Assembly: GCA_027605045.1 (NCBI GenBank)
Contig: JAQFWX010000010.1
Span: 1,244,879-1,308,878 of the forward strand
DNA from: Phallus indusiatus
Taxonomy: Eukaryota; Basidiomycota; Agaricomycetes; Phallales; Phallaceae
DNA length: 64,000 nucleotides
Reading direction: 5' to 3'
Of the stretch, positions 10,581-22,946 are shown piece after piece. The position numbers and the translations under genes are program-made. The notes under the pieces are model-generated. The model was given only the letters and a program-made list of their open reading frames with translations, was not told the DNA's origin and searched no databases. Every line of letters starts with the position of its first letter. The stretch's first letter is position 1.

Positions 10581-13500
10581 TTGGTCGTTGAATATTTCTG
10601 ACCAAGTGAAGATACCTTTTATAACGTATTACTCTTTGAAGCCGTAATAGTAAATAATGACTCATGTTTTCAGCGGCTAAAGCAGTGACAAGATTCTCGC
10701 AATTCACATGATTTTTCTATACTTAGATTTTACACATCGATTTAAACCGTAATGATTTCGTGGCTTGAATAAATATGAGTCATTCGAATCGGGTATCAAT
10801 GCGGTCCAAGACAAACGATCGGTGAACTGCAGTGAATATTCTCGAGGTTTCTAAAAAAATATACTCATCATAATCTGGATATTTTTCAATGAGTTTACCG
10901 GGTTAAAATTAAATCGACAGCACTTTGGATAGGATCGGCCAAGTGCGATCCGCATTCAATCCCTTGAAAAAAAAGACACCAATCCAACTCCGAATCCGTC
11001 TTTTAATTTCGATATTTACTAAAAAAACTTCTTGGACACCAGTACATCAAAGAGCCTACAGCCAGCGGTGCCGGTGAACTTCGATCTAGCAGTGCTTCAC
11101 CGCTCCTGTAACGCTCAGCCTGAGAATGTTGCTGTGCAATTTGGCACCACGTTAATTTTTACACAGAGATTTGAGTTTACATCTTGAGGACAGAGACAGA
11201 CAGCTGAATTCTTGAAGTCGAATGACTACACAGCATTAACCATCTCAGCTGAGATAACCGAATGATCTTGTTGCCTTTTTTTGGGGGACCGAATAACAAC
11301 GATGTTGAATCGATACCACTGGCATGAAGCTATGAATATTTTCATCCAGGATGAGTATTGATGGGCGGACTGTGGCAATTTATAAAACATGAAAGTTTAT
11401 ATCAAGCGAGTCAAAATATTTGATGATAGCTTGACCCCGGTCCTCGCTTCACATGGACAACGTATATATCAGAATGGGTGCCTCTAGTATATGTAAATTT
11501 ATTAGTCCATCTTGCTAAAAACGTCTGAGACGATATAACTTCATGTGGTCCAAGACAGATTCCAGCGTGATTTGTCGCGACTATCTTACCGCGTAGCCCT
11601 GGGAACCACAGCCCATGATCGCTGTGGCACGCGTCATCGCGCACCGCGGGCGCGATTACGAAGGTTTGTTATTCCATATACCTACATTGGGCTACAATCT
11701 GCTTTAGGTTTTCAAAGTGATGTTGGCGTAACATTATCAAAAGACAGGTGACTCATTCGACGAGCATGCGAACTTACGAAGAAATAATAAACACGACTTC
11801 TCCCCGGCTGGATAGACATAATAGAGTTTAGTGGCGTCTCAGTGAGTGTACTTCGATTCTTTTTAATTTTCCCAAGAGTTTGGATTATCATGGTCCAGTT
11901 TTTGAAATAGTGGCGTATTTTGAAATAATGTTTACGAAAATTGTCAACGCGAGGGAATTCGAATCCTGCAAAGTCAAGTTATATAAAACTTGGCTGTATC
12001 GTTTCCTTCAAACCTGTCCCCGAGGTTTAATTCGCATGTTGATGACCGCCCTTTTGACTCATTTAATCTGAGTCATGATATGTGCTGGAATCAGCGCGCT
12101 GGCGGCGTGCTTCTGTTGTGAAACCCTACACTGCGCACAGCCACTCCAGGCTACAACACTACGCCTTCTTTATTTGAGGATGCCAATACATGTATATATC
12201 ATTGATATCCTGAGCCCTTAATCAATTGACACTTCCTAGTCACTCGTGAGAAGCTGAATGTTCAACTCACATGTTGCGACCACCACGCAGCGGCATTATT
12301 ACTGACATCCGACTCAAGCTTATTAGGATATTCAAACAGCATCAAGTAAATACGATCTCGACAAAAACTGTAATATGGTGAAGAATTTCATAAAATAATT
12401 GATGACCCCATTTTGCTACATATCTATCTCAAATAGGTATATATGAATTAGAGATTGGAGATCCGCGGATACACTCCCAAGAGACGCATGTTAGGGCTCA
12501 TACCCAATAAATCCGTCGAACTACGTCGTGGAACAAGGAATCCCGACAAAGACATTAGAAACGAATGTTTCGCGAACTAAGAATCAACACAATCAGACAG
12601 GATGATTCCAAATAAGTTCTTTATCTACCTCATATCAAAAACGGGATCCCTTGCCCCACGACCTACTGGCGGAGTCGATGGCATATGGTTTATTGACAGC
12701 CTGGTTTGTTCTTCCTTTGAGCACTCAGTAAACTGCACTCCGCAACCCTAAAGGTTAGGTTAACCCAACAGTTGTTTAGAGATAAAACAGCACAACCTTT
12801 GGTGCCACACATGTCACTCCGGACTAAATACTGTCTTTGAGGTCAAAGGATGAAGACGTGTTTGCGAAACTCTGTCAACTATCTCAGCCAACTTGAACTT
12901 GTGTGACAGGGAGGCAACTGTACCGTGGGGTCTGGGATCCGGGAAATTGAATAAATAGGAAAAAGAATAAGTGTGCTCAATAACAAAAAGGAATGTGTGC
13001 GGAAGCCACTTGCGCCTGGCCAACTTCCTTGACTCGACTCTCTGTGTGTGGTTGCCTTATATATGCCCATCCGGTTAAACGGAATCACCGTTTCAAATTG
13101 TGAAACTAAAGGAAGAAAGGGGGATTTGCGAAGAAGCCGAAATTCAATTAATGCCAGAGTGATTGATATCATCATCATTCATACAGATCACAGTATCGAA
13201 AGGTGCCCAATGTGTTAGCCACTCAACTGCAGGCTGTCAGTGATACATACCCAAGCTGAGTGTCGTTTTCCGTCGGGTGGTGAACAGCCGGTGCTGTTGC
13301 ATGGTATCAAAAATGCTGTATAGTTGTAATATTTGTATAGTCGGTGTCAAGGAAAATACGATGCACGGGACAAGCCGTCCCACCGTTATCGCAATTGAGC
13401 CGCAGCTGCATCTGTTTGTATCGACTCATAGTAAAGGTATTGGAATTTATTATTGGTGCCACAGAGAGTCCGGATCGCACTGCAATTTTTCTTATCAGAA

Positions 13501-13834
13501 AATAAAAATGTAGTATTTTCCGGGAAATCCTGTTATGAAACTATAAATAAACATATGATTGTAACAGTGCACGTTGTGTCGGTTATTCTGTTCACGTTCA
13601 GCGGTCCAGTGGTCAACGAAACGTATGAGATTCGGGAGTTGAGTTACAGAATATCTTGGCCGCGTCAGTTTCAACTGTTTATATGTACAATCCAACAACA
13701 CAACCGATGAATTACGAAATTTCTTTGTTTTTTTCTTCTTCTCAATTTTCGAGCGGCAGAGTTGAGGGATTCACCCCGTTGGCAGACGGAGAATCATCAA
13801 ATCTGAAACAGTGATTAGAATTTCAGGAAACCGA
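10581..13834. other. Gene-poor 3.25 kb region
   Basis: AT-rich sequence on average, with only short scattered open frames (under 100 codons) and no coherent exon series that I could splice into a known protein. No terminal inverted repeats or LTRs were recognised. The left part, next to the P450 start, presumably holds that gene's promoter. Confidence 0.5.
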
Positions 13835-15083
13835 CTATTTTTTTAGATAGACTAACACTGTAGTTCGACGCATGTCCCTTTTCTCCATCTGGTCGGAGAA
13901 AGGTGTGGCCCGATGCATCGTCGTGCGATTATCTGTTGTTCGAATCAAAGAATCAGTCAAATTTAACGAACAACAAATAAATCGATCACCCCAGAAAACC
14001 AAATCTCCTGGGGAATTCCATTTTACGGATAACGTATATTTAGGTTGTGTGCAATGTTCCAGCAGTTCCTGAATCAATTTGAGGCCCTCTCCTCTGGGCT
14101 TTCCAACAATGTACTCGGCATGAGCCGCGATAAATAACGTCTTGGAGATTCGGCCGTCGTGTTTTAGCTTCAAGAAAAACGTCACGTCTGGTGAACGTCA
14201 TACCTCTCGTCCGTCTGGTCCCACCTGGACCAATTTATGATAAGCCGGGGGTTTTTGGGAGATTTCGTATTCAGTGGCGGCTGAGAATTCCTCGGGGGCA
14301 GCTACTTTGCGAGAATGCCAAAGACTGAGTTCGTTGGAAGGTCAGTGTTGCATCAAAAAAATGTCTGGTAATGAGGTTTTCTCTCACTTATGACAGGCAA
14401 CTAGATCTTTTAGCTCGTCCTTTTTCGACGGAGGCAAATCATTATACGCCGTCCTGACATCGGCATACATGGTATCACCGCCTTTGCTTGGGATAACGTG
14501 AGCCAATAGTAATGAATATTTAGAACGGTGTTGATTGAAAGATGAATCCTGGGAGTTCGTATATTTCGCTAGTACTCATTTGCATATAGCTTGTCAAGTT
14601 GAACTCACAGTATGCCAGAGCGCATTTCCTTTACTAAATAAGGATTCAGAATATCATCGGTTATTAGTCTCACGTAAGTGTACTGCGAACATACTTATAC
14701 CACCATCGTCGCGTGCTCTTTTTGATGATGTTTCCGTCTCTATCCATGTTCCCTGCATCAAATAATTCCGGTTCGGAGAATCGTGGTGGTTGGTTTGGTC
14801 CTCCCAGTTTCGGACACATCTCGAGCTTGCCAAGTTGATACGAAAAAGCCACGTGGGATTGATCGTCGAGTCCCGTATTTCTGTATACTGTGACTCCGAA
14901 CTTGTCTTGCGCAGCTACAATGTCTTTGATGACATGATCGGGTAGGGGCTGCACCGTGAAATCAACGCCTTGGATTTCGGCTCCAAACGTTGGGTGCAAA
15001 GGAATGCATGTAAGCGAGCCAATCTTTACTGGTTTCAAAGCCATATCGTCGGATTTAGGATTTGAAAAAAAAAGAAAATTCAA
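13835..15083 (-). CDS. TauD/TfdA-family 2-oxoglutarate/Fe(II) dioxygenase
   Basis: A non-heme iron dioxygenase that couples 2-oxoglutarate decarboxylation to substrate hydroxylation. The 2,4-D or taurine dioxygenase type is likely, but the substrate is unknown. The N-terminal part has PLHPTFGAEIQGVDF and KFGVTVYRN. After splicing an intron (about 14694-14627), KGNALWH is restored. A second intron removes the sequence after HT to give HTDSSFNQHRSKYSLLLAH, supplying the metal-binding H-x-D. Further exons give GGDTMYADVRTAYNDL. The last exon pair reads GDLVFW, then an intron, then DNRTTMHRATPF, supplying the distal histidine. Each splice turns an apparent stop or mismatch into a family motif, which supports the model. 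The start may be at 15083 or at the MALKPV methionine about 40 bp inside. It ends in VYLKK. Confidence 0.87.
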
Positions 15084-16791
15084 TTCAGGTACCGAGGGAA
15101 AAGCCGAATGATAATTCTTGTGAAGATATTCAAAAGAAATGAATATGAAGTTGATCCTAGTGGAAGTGTTAAAAGGATCGTTTAAGTGAAGCGTTGTGAG
15201 ATTTGTCCATTTATTTAAGCAGAAGAGAGGTCACTTGATCAGCTGGAGAATCGAAGCAGAGCTTAAACAATTACCCAACAGATCTGGATAACGGGCATAC
15301 TTTACGCTAACGGGTTAAATTTTCCCTTGAATTCGGCATGACTTGCAGAATAAGGAGAAAAGCTATTACGCCTGCTTCCTTATTTCTCATAAATTGCGGA
15401 GCGATGCTTCGGGTGGATTTTCAACCTATTTTCTTTTCCATAGGTAATTCTGGAGTGAATATTGAGCGCAATTGGATGTTTCAGTCCGGCCCGGAGGAAA
15501 AAAAAACAACGAGGCTGATACAGAAGTGAGACGAGACTACGAAACTTTACCGGGCACTACGCACGTAGCTACCATTGTTCTCAACCAAAAACACACAATA
15601 TCTAGGCGATGTTGCCTTTCCAACAAAGAGGTCTCGTGGAGATCGTGGAGATCCAAGCAGACAAGCAGATAAGCAGACATGTACTTCGCGAAGTTGTCCT
15701 GGCAGTCGCTCGGTACCTCGGTTCCGCAGAAGATTGAAGGTCAACGCCACAATGCGTAGGGATAGCACCGGGATGTCCAGCTGTTGTCATCAAAAAGTTC
15801 GGAAGCGAGGTATAATGTGTATGTTCTAATGTGAAGCATGTGAAGGTTGAAGTAACGAGTTTCAAAAAATGTCAAGTGATATTTCTACTCGGGTAAGAAG
15901 TGGTCTCGCGACGGAGTTCTCCGAGTAAGAAATTTTCACGAGGACTGTAAGAGACAAATAAAGGCATCAATAAGCTGAAAAGACGGCTAAGGCTGATTGG
16001 TAAACGCGTGAGTTTTCGTGCTAAGAAAGGAAATCGTTGGTGGGCTCAACGGCGAGATCAGCGAAATCAACCGACTATAATAAAAAAAAACGCCATCTGG
16101 TTTGAGCTTGCACACGTTGTAAAAAAAGGAAAACGTGCCCGTCTTCTTCCTTTGACTGCACTTAATCCTGACGAAACCAAATAATGTACCATGGAAGAAG
16201 GTCAACAACCATCAACCCTTCGAATGATCATGCGGGGAGATGAGGTGTCGTTGGAAGACTCAAATGATCTTTACATTTGATTTACCACGTGGCTATAATT
16301 AAACGACTCTTTTTTAGAATGCTTGTCGTCACATTAGCCGCCAGGGAACAAAAGCTTCTATTAAGATAGACTCAACCGGTTGCACAGGGTTGCACAGGGT
16401 TGCACTTGCTCGTTGGCGTTCGGCATTCGGAATTGCATTAATTAAGGGCGATTTCTTTTGCAAACGAAATTAAATGATAATACTGATACTTTTGCCCGAT
16501 TCTTCTTCCATTGAAACAAGCTAGATAGACGCCGAAGTTGTTGCAGATCTTTCAGCACTGGCGGTCCGCGCGGAAAGCTTATGTGAACTCGTGCAGTCCA
16601 ACCTTGTGTATGTGCCGGAGAGGATAGAATGTTTGATGTTGCTGGATTGGCCTTCAGTTGTTAAACTCGACGAGGAACAGTAGCGTTTAGTTTCTAGCCA
16701 GCTCTTGAGTATAATCAAACTTCTTGTCTCGTGTGTCGCGTGAAGCAACAGGCAAAATGTCGAGTAGTGTATATTTTGTCTAAGAGTGTTT
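15084..16791. other. Intergenic, no gene recognised
   Basis: About 1.7 kb. Short open frames on both strands do not resemble any family I know. The only structure noted is a small tandem repeat near 16379. Confidence 0.45.
16377..16406 (+). repeat. Short tandem repeat, 10-bp unit x about 3
   Basis: The decamer GGTTGCACAG is repeated head-to-tail almost three times before the sequence changes. It lies in the intergenic stretch downstream of SUV3. Confidence 0.8.
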
Positions 16792-19187
16792 TTACACAGA
16801 AGTTCCAATGATCTGTTTTACTCGCCCCGACGCTCGGCCTTCTGCTGGGGTATAATTGATCTTGGGTGTAGCTTTCTCTTGTAATTGATCTGCCGGTGGA
16901 CTAGACTTGAGGAAGCTTCTGAGCATTTTACGTGTCCCGATTCCTTCTAAAACAAACTCAATGCAGGCCTCGGTTTGTTCCTTCAGCTCTACCGCCAGCT
17001 GCTGTTGGGCAAACGACACCGGGATACGGAACGATAGCCAGATGTAAGACAAAACGACTTTGTGGAGTGTTTCAAGGACCTGCAACGACTCCTTAGTACG
17101 GAGGCTACGGTCAATTCGAATATCTTGCGTAGGATTCCCGGCTCGTCGAAGCCTAGCATCGTTGATTCTTCGGGATGAATCTAGAAGAGACGTGTGTTCC
17201 AAACAACGCTGCAGATCTACAATTCCACCGTCCATGAAAGATTCCATGAATTTTGACATCACCGAAACCTCTTCGTCCATCCGCCAAGTCACAGGACAAT
17301 GCGCAAACAAAACCTTCTCCGCGAGTCTCAGATCTGAGCCAACGTGATCAATGATCTCCATCCCACTCCTTACTTGTTGTATCATAGGCTGGGCGTAAAG
17401 GTCACCAAAGTTTCCACCCAGATAGAGCAGGTTGTAAAGATCGGTCAAGCCATAATTTGGCGGCAGAATTTCCGCCATACGGAGAAAAGTTTCAACTGTG
17501 AACGGCATGATAGCTTTTGTAAGCATAGGCGTTTGTTTCTGAAACGCTCGCTTCAAGATAGGCATGTTACTCTCGGACATGCAGGTGACGATTCCTTGCT
17601 CTGCGTCGCTGGTTTCTCCGAAGCGACCAGCCCGTCCGCCAATTTGTTTGATTTGCGAAAGAGAAAGAAATACTGTCTTAGTATCAACGAACTTCTTCAG
17701 CTCCATGAAAATGACACGTTTAATTTTCCTAGTAACACGTGGCCGGTCAATGGGCTGATCACATTGATCACACAGGAAAACACGTACAGATTTAATCCCA
17801 TGCCAATAGCATCACTCGCGACAAGAACGTCATATCCACTGTCCTTGTCATTAAACAAAGCAGCTTGTTCGCTTCTTGTCTCAGGAGGTAAACGTCCGTA
17901 GACAACAGCGCACCGTAGACCAGTTTCTTTTTCTATTGCTGACTTGAGTTCGAAAATCTGTCCGCGGGAAAATGCCACAACGCAATCTCCGGGTTGAATT
18001 AACTTCCAGTTTTCGTGAAGGCTTTCGTCCGCCACAGCCAAAGGTGTGAGACGATTGTAATGGTGTACCACGAGTTCATCATTTGTTTCAGCCACCAGTG
18101 CTTCAATAACGGGTATGACACTTTCTTCTCCGCACAGATGAACTTCGTCAGCACAAACACCCAAAACCGCCGCAGTCCAAGATCCTCCACGTTGTGGATC
18201 TGCGATCATCTGGATTTCATCAATGACCGCAACGTGATAATGTTTGGTAAGGTTGATCATTTCTACCGTACAACTCGTTAGCGCAGCATCGTCAGACACG
18301 ATTCTTTGTTCTTCTCCCGTTAATAAGTTGCATTCTCGAGCATATTGCACAGCAGTTGATGGAGGTGCATCAAAGGGGCGGATGGATCCTAAGTTCAATC
18401 GGGACCATACTTCGTGTGCTAATAGGCGCAAAGGGCCAGCATAAACACCGCTTTGAGATTCAACGAGTGCGCGGAGTGCATTATAGGTCTTGCCGCTATT
18501 GGTAGGCCCAACATGAAGATGGATTTTTCGGCGTAATTTTCTCGCGGAAGGGTAATTCTCAGAAGGGTACTTTAGATCGAGAGCTTGGTTCACTTGTTTC
18601 ATGGAGGACAGTGATTCGTCACTGATTTTGAGGTTAGAATTCGGATTGACGACGAACGCGAGCAATTGGGAGGTAAAAGCTCGATCGACTAAAAGCCTGG
18701 TATCGACATGTTCTTCTTGACTTAGATACAAGATACCCCATGTATCTTTTGAAGATGATTGTGAATTGGGGTCCGAGAGTTGCTGATCCATGTAAGACTC
18801 GAACCGTGATAAGATGGTTTGGGTGTCATCCATGTGAACGCCGAGGTTCATTAATCGCTGTTTGATACTTGGACTGCTAATCCATGAAGCAAGCGTCCTT
18901 TGCAAAAGGGTTCTTAATTCCTCCGCCTTGTTTTGTCTTCGAAATTTCGCCGCAGATCTTGTTGAGGTCCCTTTCGGAGACTGGGCCGAGGAATGTGAGC
19001 TTGGTCCAGTAAGATAATGGGAGAAAGTTTGAGTCGTTTCTACACTTTTGTTGGTATGTTTTTTATAACTGGATTTACCTCGCGCCGAAGTTGCACTGCG
19101 GTGAAAATGTCGAAGCAGCACCGTGCGCCATATTTGTTGAAAAGGAAGAGTATTCGACAGCATGTTCATGCTAAGTGGACAAAACAA
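16792..19187 (-). CDS. SUV3: Mitochondrial ATP-dependent RNA helicase SUV3
   Basis: SUV3 is the helicase of the mitochondrial degradosome, unwinding RNA for turnover. The N-terminus is rich in Arg/Ser/Thr with few acids (for example WRTVLLRHFHRSATSAR), as expected of a mitochondrial presequence; the real start may be the third methionine (MLSNTLPF). Helicase motifs are in order: Walker A HVGPTNSGKTYNAL, motif Ia YAGPLRLLAHEVW, DEIQ in VAVIDEIQMIADPQRG, VVAFSRGQIF, VVYGRLPPETR, VLVASDAIGMGLNL and, in the second exon, QIGGRAGRFG. An intron near 17801-17723 joins GLNL to KIKRVIFMELKKF in frame. The C-terminal part has LLYLGG and SYIWLSFRIP typical of the Suv3 C-terminal domain. It is head-to-head with the mS33 gene. 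Confidence 0.93.
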
Positions 19188-19363
19188 ATTTCACAAAGGC
19201 ATTTCCAGGTAATAATAGCTGAAATAAAACTTCCAGCTTCCCAACATTGAGTTTAACATACATGAACACTCACTTTGGCCGCAATGTTGCGTGTAATTAG
19301 TCTCCAAGCTGAGACTGTGACATTGTGTGACCAGTGGTATTCCATCCTCCGAGTTGCCAGCAA

Positions 19364-19744
19364 ATGCCTGTCGTGGCTCCAGCACGACTCAGTCTTCTAC
19401 AATCGTTGAGATGCTCCATATTTGCAACTTCATATAATCCTACTTCCGCGCGCACTGGTGCAAAATATCTCAAAGCACGTCTTCGGGGCCCTTCCATGCT
19501 CAATTACTACCCTAAAATTCTGAAGATCAGCGATTTCAACAAACTTTTCCCAGAGCTGAAACTAGAAGACGAAGATGAAGTTCAGAGGCTGAAAGACCTA
19601 GCCGCATTGAGAGCCCGAGGCAAGGGTGCTCCTAAAAAGGCTAAAACAAAGAGTCAGTATACGGTAGTTCGTCGTTGGCATGGTTCATATTCAAATATGT
19701 CTACCTTTTCAGATGACAGCAGAAGATTGGCAAAAAAACGATAG
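19364..19744 (+). CDS. RSM27: Mitochondrial small-subunit ribosomal protein mS33 (Rsm27)
   Basis: A small basic protein of the mitochondrial ribosome. It begins MPVVAPARLSLLQSLRCSIF, continues with TSYNPTSARTGAKYLKARLRGPSMLNYYP, and has an acidic helix LKLEDEDEVQRLKDLAALRARGKGAPKK followed by a lysine/arginine-rich end (RRLAKKR). An intron in the last quarter (GTCAGT...TTTTCAG, length a multiple of three) is inferred because the read-through segment is unlike the family. About 100-110 residues after splicing, in line with mS33. The ATG at 19364 is only about 177 bp from the SUV3 start on the other strand. Confidence 0.82.
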   Translation: MPVVAPARLSLLQSLRCSIFATSYNPTSARTGAKYLKARLRGPSMLNYYPKILKISDFNKLFPELKLEDEDEVQRLKDLAALRARGKGAPKKAKTKSQYTVVRRWHGSYSNMSTFSDDSRRLAKKR

Positions 19745-19774
19745 GGCTTTGTATGATATCATACCTGCATTACC

Positions 19775-20143
19775 TTATTGGTTGCTGCGCGTCGGTTGTA
19801 ATATAATGTGAGTCATCAAGCCTTGTTCTTTCTTCCATCGATCTAAATGGATAGGTAATAAACCTACTAGGGAAGAAAGTGTCGCTAAAAATACCTCAAA
19901 TATAGAGACTCTTGCGATGCGCGTGATTCTATTTACCTGCTTCGCTTGTTTGTACAACGGTTGCTCAGGAAAAATCCGAACTTTTTGTGGAGATGATAGC
20001 ACACCCGTACTGGTGTGCTTCAACCGACTCGGCCGCAACAATTGAATAGGGAATGCCAATGGTGATTGGGCGAAAAACATCATCTCGGACAATACGGAAT
20101 TACAACTTATGCCAACGTAAGGATCGTGGAGGTTATCTAACAT
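19775..20143 (-). CDS. Small hypothetical membrane protein
   Basis: Not recognised. The frame reads MLDNLHDPYVGISCNSVL, then MMFFAQSPLAFPIQLLRPSR, PQKVRIFPEQPLYKQAKQ, and a hydrophobic segment VFLATLSSLVGLLPIHLDRW that could be one transmembrane helix. A 42-bp stretch starting GTAAAT and ending GAG between KQAKQ and VFLATL may be an intron, in frame either way. About 108-122 residues. The composition (basic N-terminal part, single late helix) would suit a small mitochondrial or ER membrane protein, but that is a guess. It converges on the mS33 gene with 30 bp between the stops. Confidence 0.45.
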   Translation of the reverse strand: MLDNLHDPYVGISCNSVLSEMMFFAQSPLAFPIQLLRPSRLKHTSTGVLSSPQKVRIFPEQPLYKQAKQVNRITRIARVSIFEVFLATLSSLVGLLPIHLDRWKKEQGLMTHIILQPTRSNQ

Positions 20144-21977
20144 CTATTGAATGAAACAACGATTGACCGTGGAACGTTGCAAAGCCAATTGACTATTATA
20201 ACTCCTAAATTTATCCCGTTCCTTATTGCTCCCATGGGAATTCAGATCGTAATGGTCATACTGTGTACTCGCTATCTACATCGAAGGCATGCCGTTTGCC
20301 TAAGTGACAGCGACGCATCATTTTCAATTTATTAGTCTCTATTAGGCTTTTTAAAGACTCGAGAAACTTAGGCAAGCCATTGGTTACTCAAATTCTCTTA
20401 GGTTTGTTTTCCTTCTGTTTATCAACGTTCTTTATGAGGGGTTCTTCAGATATCCACTTTATCATCATGTTCTTTCGTAACATGGGCTTCTCTTCGACGA
20501 CTAATCCCTTAATGCGCAACACTTGTTTATCAAGGTCCGTTGGAGCCTATGGAATCTTATTTTTTTGTTCAATATGTGTCCGATGTGTCCGTTTATTGTT
20601 CCATTGGCCGCAATGCAATATCTACAAGACATGGGATAGATCTATGATAGGGGCCTTTTTTCTGCTCGTGGTCACTGAACTAATTCACGTTCACAGCTGA
20701 AACTATTCACCCTTCACATTTTTACCGTCATCATAGCAACAACGGCCCACAATCATTCACGCGCATCTGACGCATCTATGCAGCGGATACCTGAAAGAAT
20801 TCGAATCTAGGCGAGCATTGTCTGGACTTTGCTTGGCCGTTAGGCTAATGAAGACTTGAAGAGCCAAGTCCCGGGATCAGTCAAGAAAAACCACATGGTT
20901 TGCAGGAAGAAGTGAAGGTGAGGCGACCCATCAATTTAGCCTACGGTTAGTAATTCAGCGCCAGGGATAGGTCTGTTACCTGTGCCCGAATTTGTTTAAT
21001 TTTATTTGCAGCATTCTTCTCGAAACAACACGGGGTGCCTTTAGTTCTAAATTTGAAGCGTCAGGAAACTGTTCACAAACGTAAATATCCGCAAATTTGA
21101 GCCCTAAGAGTGCGACAAACATCTTCGGTGCGTTCTTGACAACATACTTTATAAATAGGATTAAAAGATAATTGACGCATCTAGGCTCTGTTCCTAACTA
21201 ATAATGTTTAGTTTAGGACTATACGCACGTGGCACCGAACGCTTGACGGTGTTATTCTACTAGACGGCCCAAGCGGGGTCTTTGAGCAGTCTACACCTAT
21301 TATGGCGATTCAATATCAGGTTTCAATTTTCCAAAATATTAGTGGAAAATGTGAAAGCAAAAGTAATAGAAGATGTGGCGTCACCTACAAAATGACTTCC
21401 ATCAAATATGGTGCGAAAATGGAGAACGAGGAGTAGCCGCAGTTTATGATATTCTCAAAATGGGGATGAAAAAAATAATCATCAAAAATGTTTGTCTTGA
21501 CTTATTAAGGTCGATCTTTTGAAGCCACCGGCGTCGGTTAAACGGTAGCGCGTAATCCAGTTTGACATGGGACGAGATATCCTACGGAATCACAAACGAG
21601 GGAGATGCGGCCGATTAGAAGATCTGTCCAGGAGGAACAGATTACGACCGGGGCCTTAGCTGGAGCCTACTGACTTACCTGAAGAATGTATTCTGACATC
21701 ATGGAAAATAATGGCAAAACTCAGAAGCTGTTCGAAATTATAACTGCGACCTCAGGCGTCAGGTCTCAGGAACCAACTTACCCACAACTCTCGACAAAGA
21801 AGTCGATATCATCATCTGTAGTCTCGGAGACTTCCCGCCAATCCTATTTGAGGAATTGGGAAGGCACTAAAATCGCCATATCCACCTCTATTTCACTGGA
21901 TTGCCGATGTGATTGCCCTTTTTTTTTGCCGAGACTCACGACACCACACGCCGAAAGCTCAGACAAAGCTTCAAAAC
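20144..21977. other. Gene-poor region
   Basis: About 1.8 kb. An open frame at 20380-20700 is hydrophobic and Cys/Phe-rich but shows no recognisable domain and is probably chance. Nothing else could be supported. Confidence 0.45.
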
Positions 21978-22009
21978 CCAATGGTCGACTAGTTTTGCGG
22001 CTATAAAAG
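21978..22009 (+). promoter_or_regulatory. CCAAT and TATA boxes of the small secreted protein gene
   Basis: CCAAT at 21978-21982 is followed by TATAAAAG at 22002-22009, about 88 bp upstream of the ATG at 22097. The spacing is normal for a fungal RNA polymerase II promoter and supports the weak gene call downstream. Confidence 0.6.
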
Positions 22010-22096
22010 TCGATAAGTTTTTTCGATGATATCCATAACAATACCCTCGTCTCCTCAGTCGACACAACACCCACTTTATCCTCACTGTCTCTAAAT

Positions 22097-22459
22097 ATGC
22101 GCAGCTCAACATTTTACTCATTATTCCTTGCTGTCTTGACGTTCGGCTCTGTCTTGATTCAGGCGACACCAATACCAGGTTAGTTCATGGTATACGCTCT
22201 TTCTATTCTGCGTTGTTCATAGAAGCTAGACACCAGCCTGATTCTGGCCAGAAGTCCAAGCAGTTTTACTGTCCTAAGCCGTCAGAACCAGGACGGAGGG
22301 AACCAAGACGGCAATAGCCAAGGCAATAACAACAACAGTTCATCAGCTGGATCCGGTGAACATGTAAATCCTTCAAATGAACAAGCGCCATCACCTTTCT
22401 CAGTTGTTTCTTTTCAGACGGACGGTTGCGGTCAACGAGCAGGCCGCTCATGCAACTGA
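22097..22459 (+). CDS. Small secreted protein, Asn/Gln/Gly/Ser-rich
   Basis: Exon 1 encodes a convincing signal peptide: MRSSTFYSLFLAVLTFGSVL followed by IQATPIP, with a likely cleavage after the Ala of the QATP region. A GTTAGT donor follows at 22179. The acceptor is uncertain. Using CTAG at about 22230 keeps an open frame rich in Asn, Gln, Gly and Ser (QNQDGGNQDGNSQGNNNNSS) that ends DGCGQRAGRSCN. Another acceptor would give a Thr/Ala-rich tail instead. The mature part is short, low in complexity and has two C-terminal cysteines. The function is unknown. It is secreted by prediction only. Confidence 0.5.
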
Positions 22460-22946
22460 GTTGCTTGTTGACACATGTCCCCCGGACGCCCCAAAAAACT
22501 TGATTTAGACATTTGTGAACCCTGTCTCTTACCCATCAAGCGAGCATAGATTGACGATTTCATATAGGCTTTCTTTTTTTTCCCCTTCGATACCATTTCA
22601 TAATGTTTCATATATAGTCCTGTATCAGCGAGCCAACCATAGTTTTTTTTCATTGTAATGTTTAGCGCCTTTAAATTATTAAAAAAAAATACGTTTCATC
22701 TTTTATCAAGTGCCATCTAAAAAAAAACATTTTGGAACCCGAAAGCAGGAGAGACAATGCATTCATGTATATAAGTGCACGCGCCGCTACCCCATCATAT
22801 ATCAGATACCACATATTAAAACGTTGACGTAAGTGACAATGAACGCAAGGTGACTTCCGCTGTTAAATGATGTGATATGGCTTGTTTTATTTTGAAAATC
22901 ATACGACAATTATTGCTACAAGATCAAGAAATCAACCCGGCCCGTT

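Noticed and set aside
10581..13834. Search for LTRs, tRNAs, CRISPR arrays or telomeric repeats in the gene-poor region
   Set aside because: No paired terminal repeats, tRNA T-loop or A/B-box combination, spaced repeats or telomeric hexamer arrays were found by eye.
13870..14000. An uninterrupted frame through the TauD gene's last intron
   Set aside because: Removing GTGATC...AACAACAG converts GDRFICC... to the conserved FWDNRTTMHRAT, so the read-through is an in-frame intron.
20380..20700. Hydrophobic 106-residue frame as a possible membrane gene
   Set aside because: Rich in Phe/Cys as expected of T-rich DNA, with no start context, introns or family pattern.
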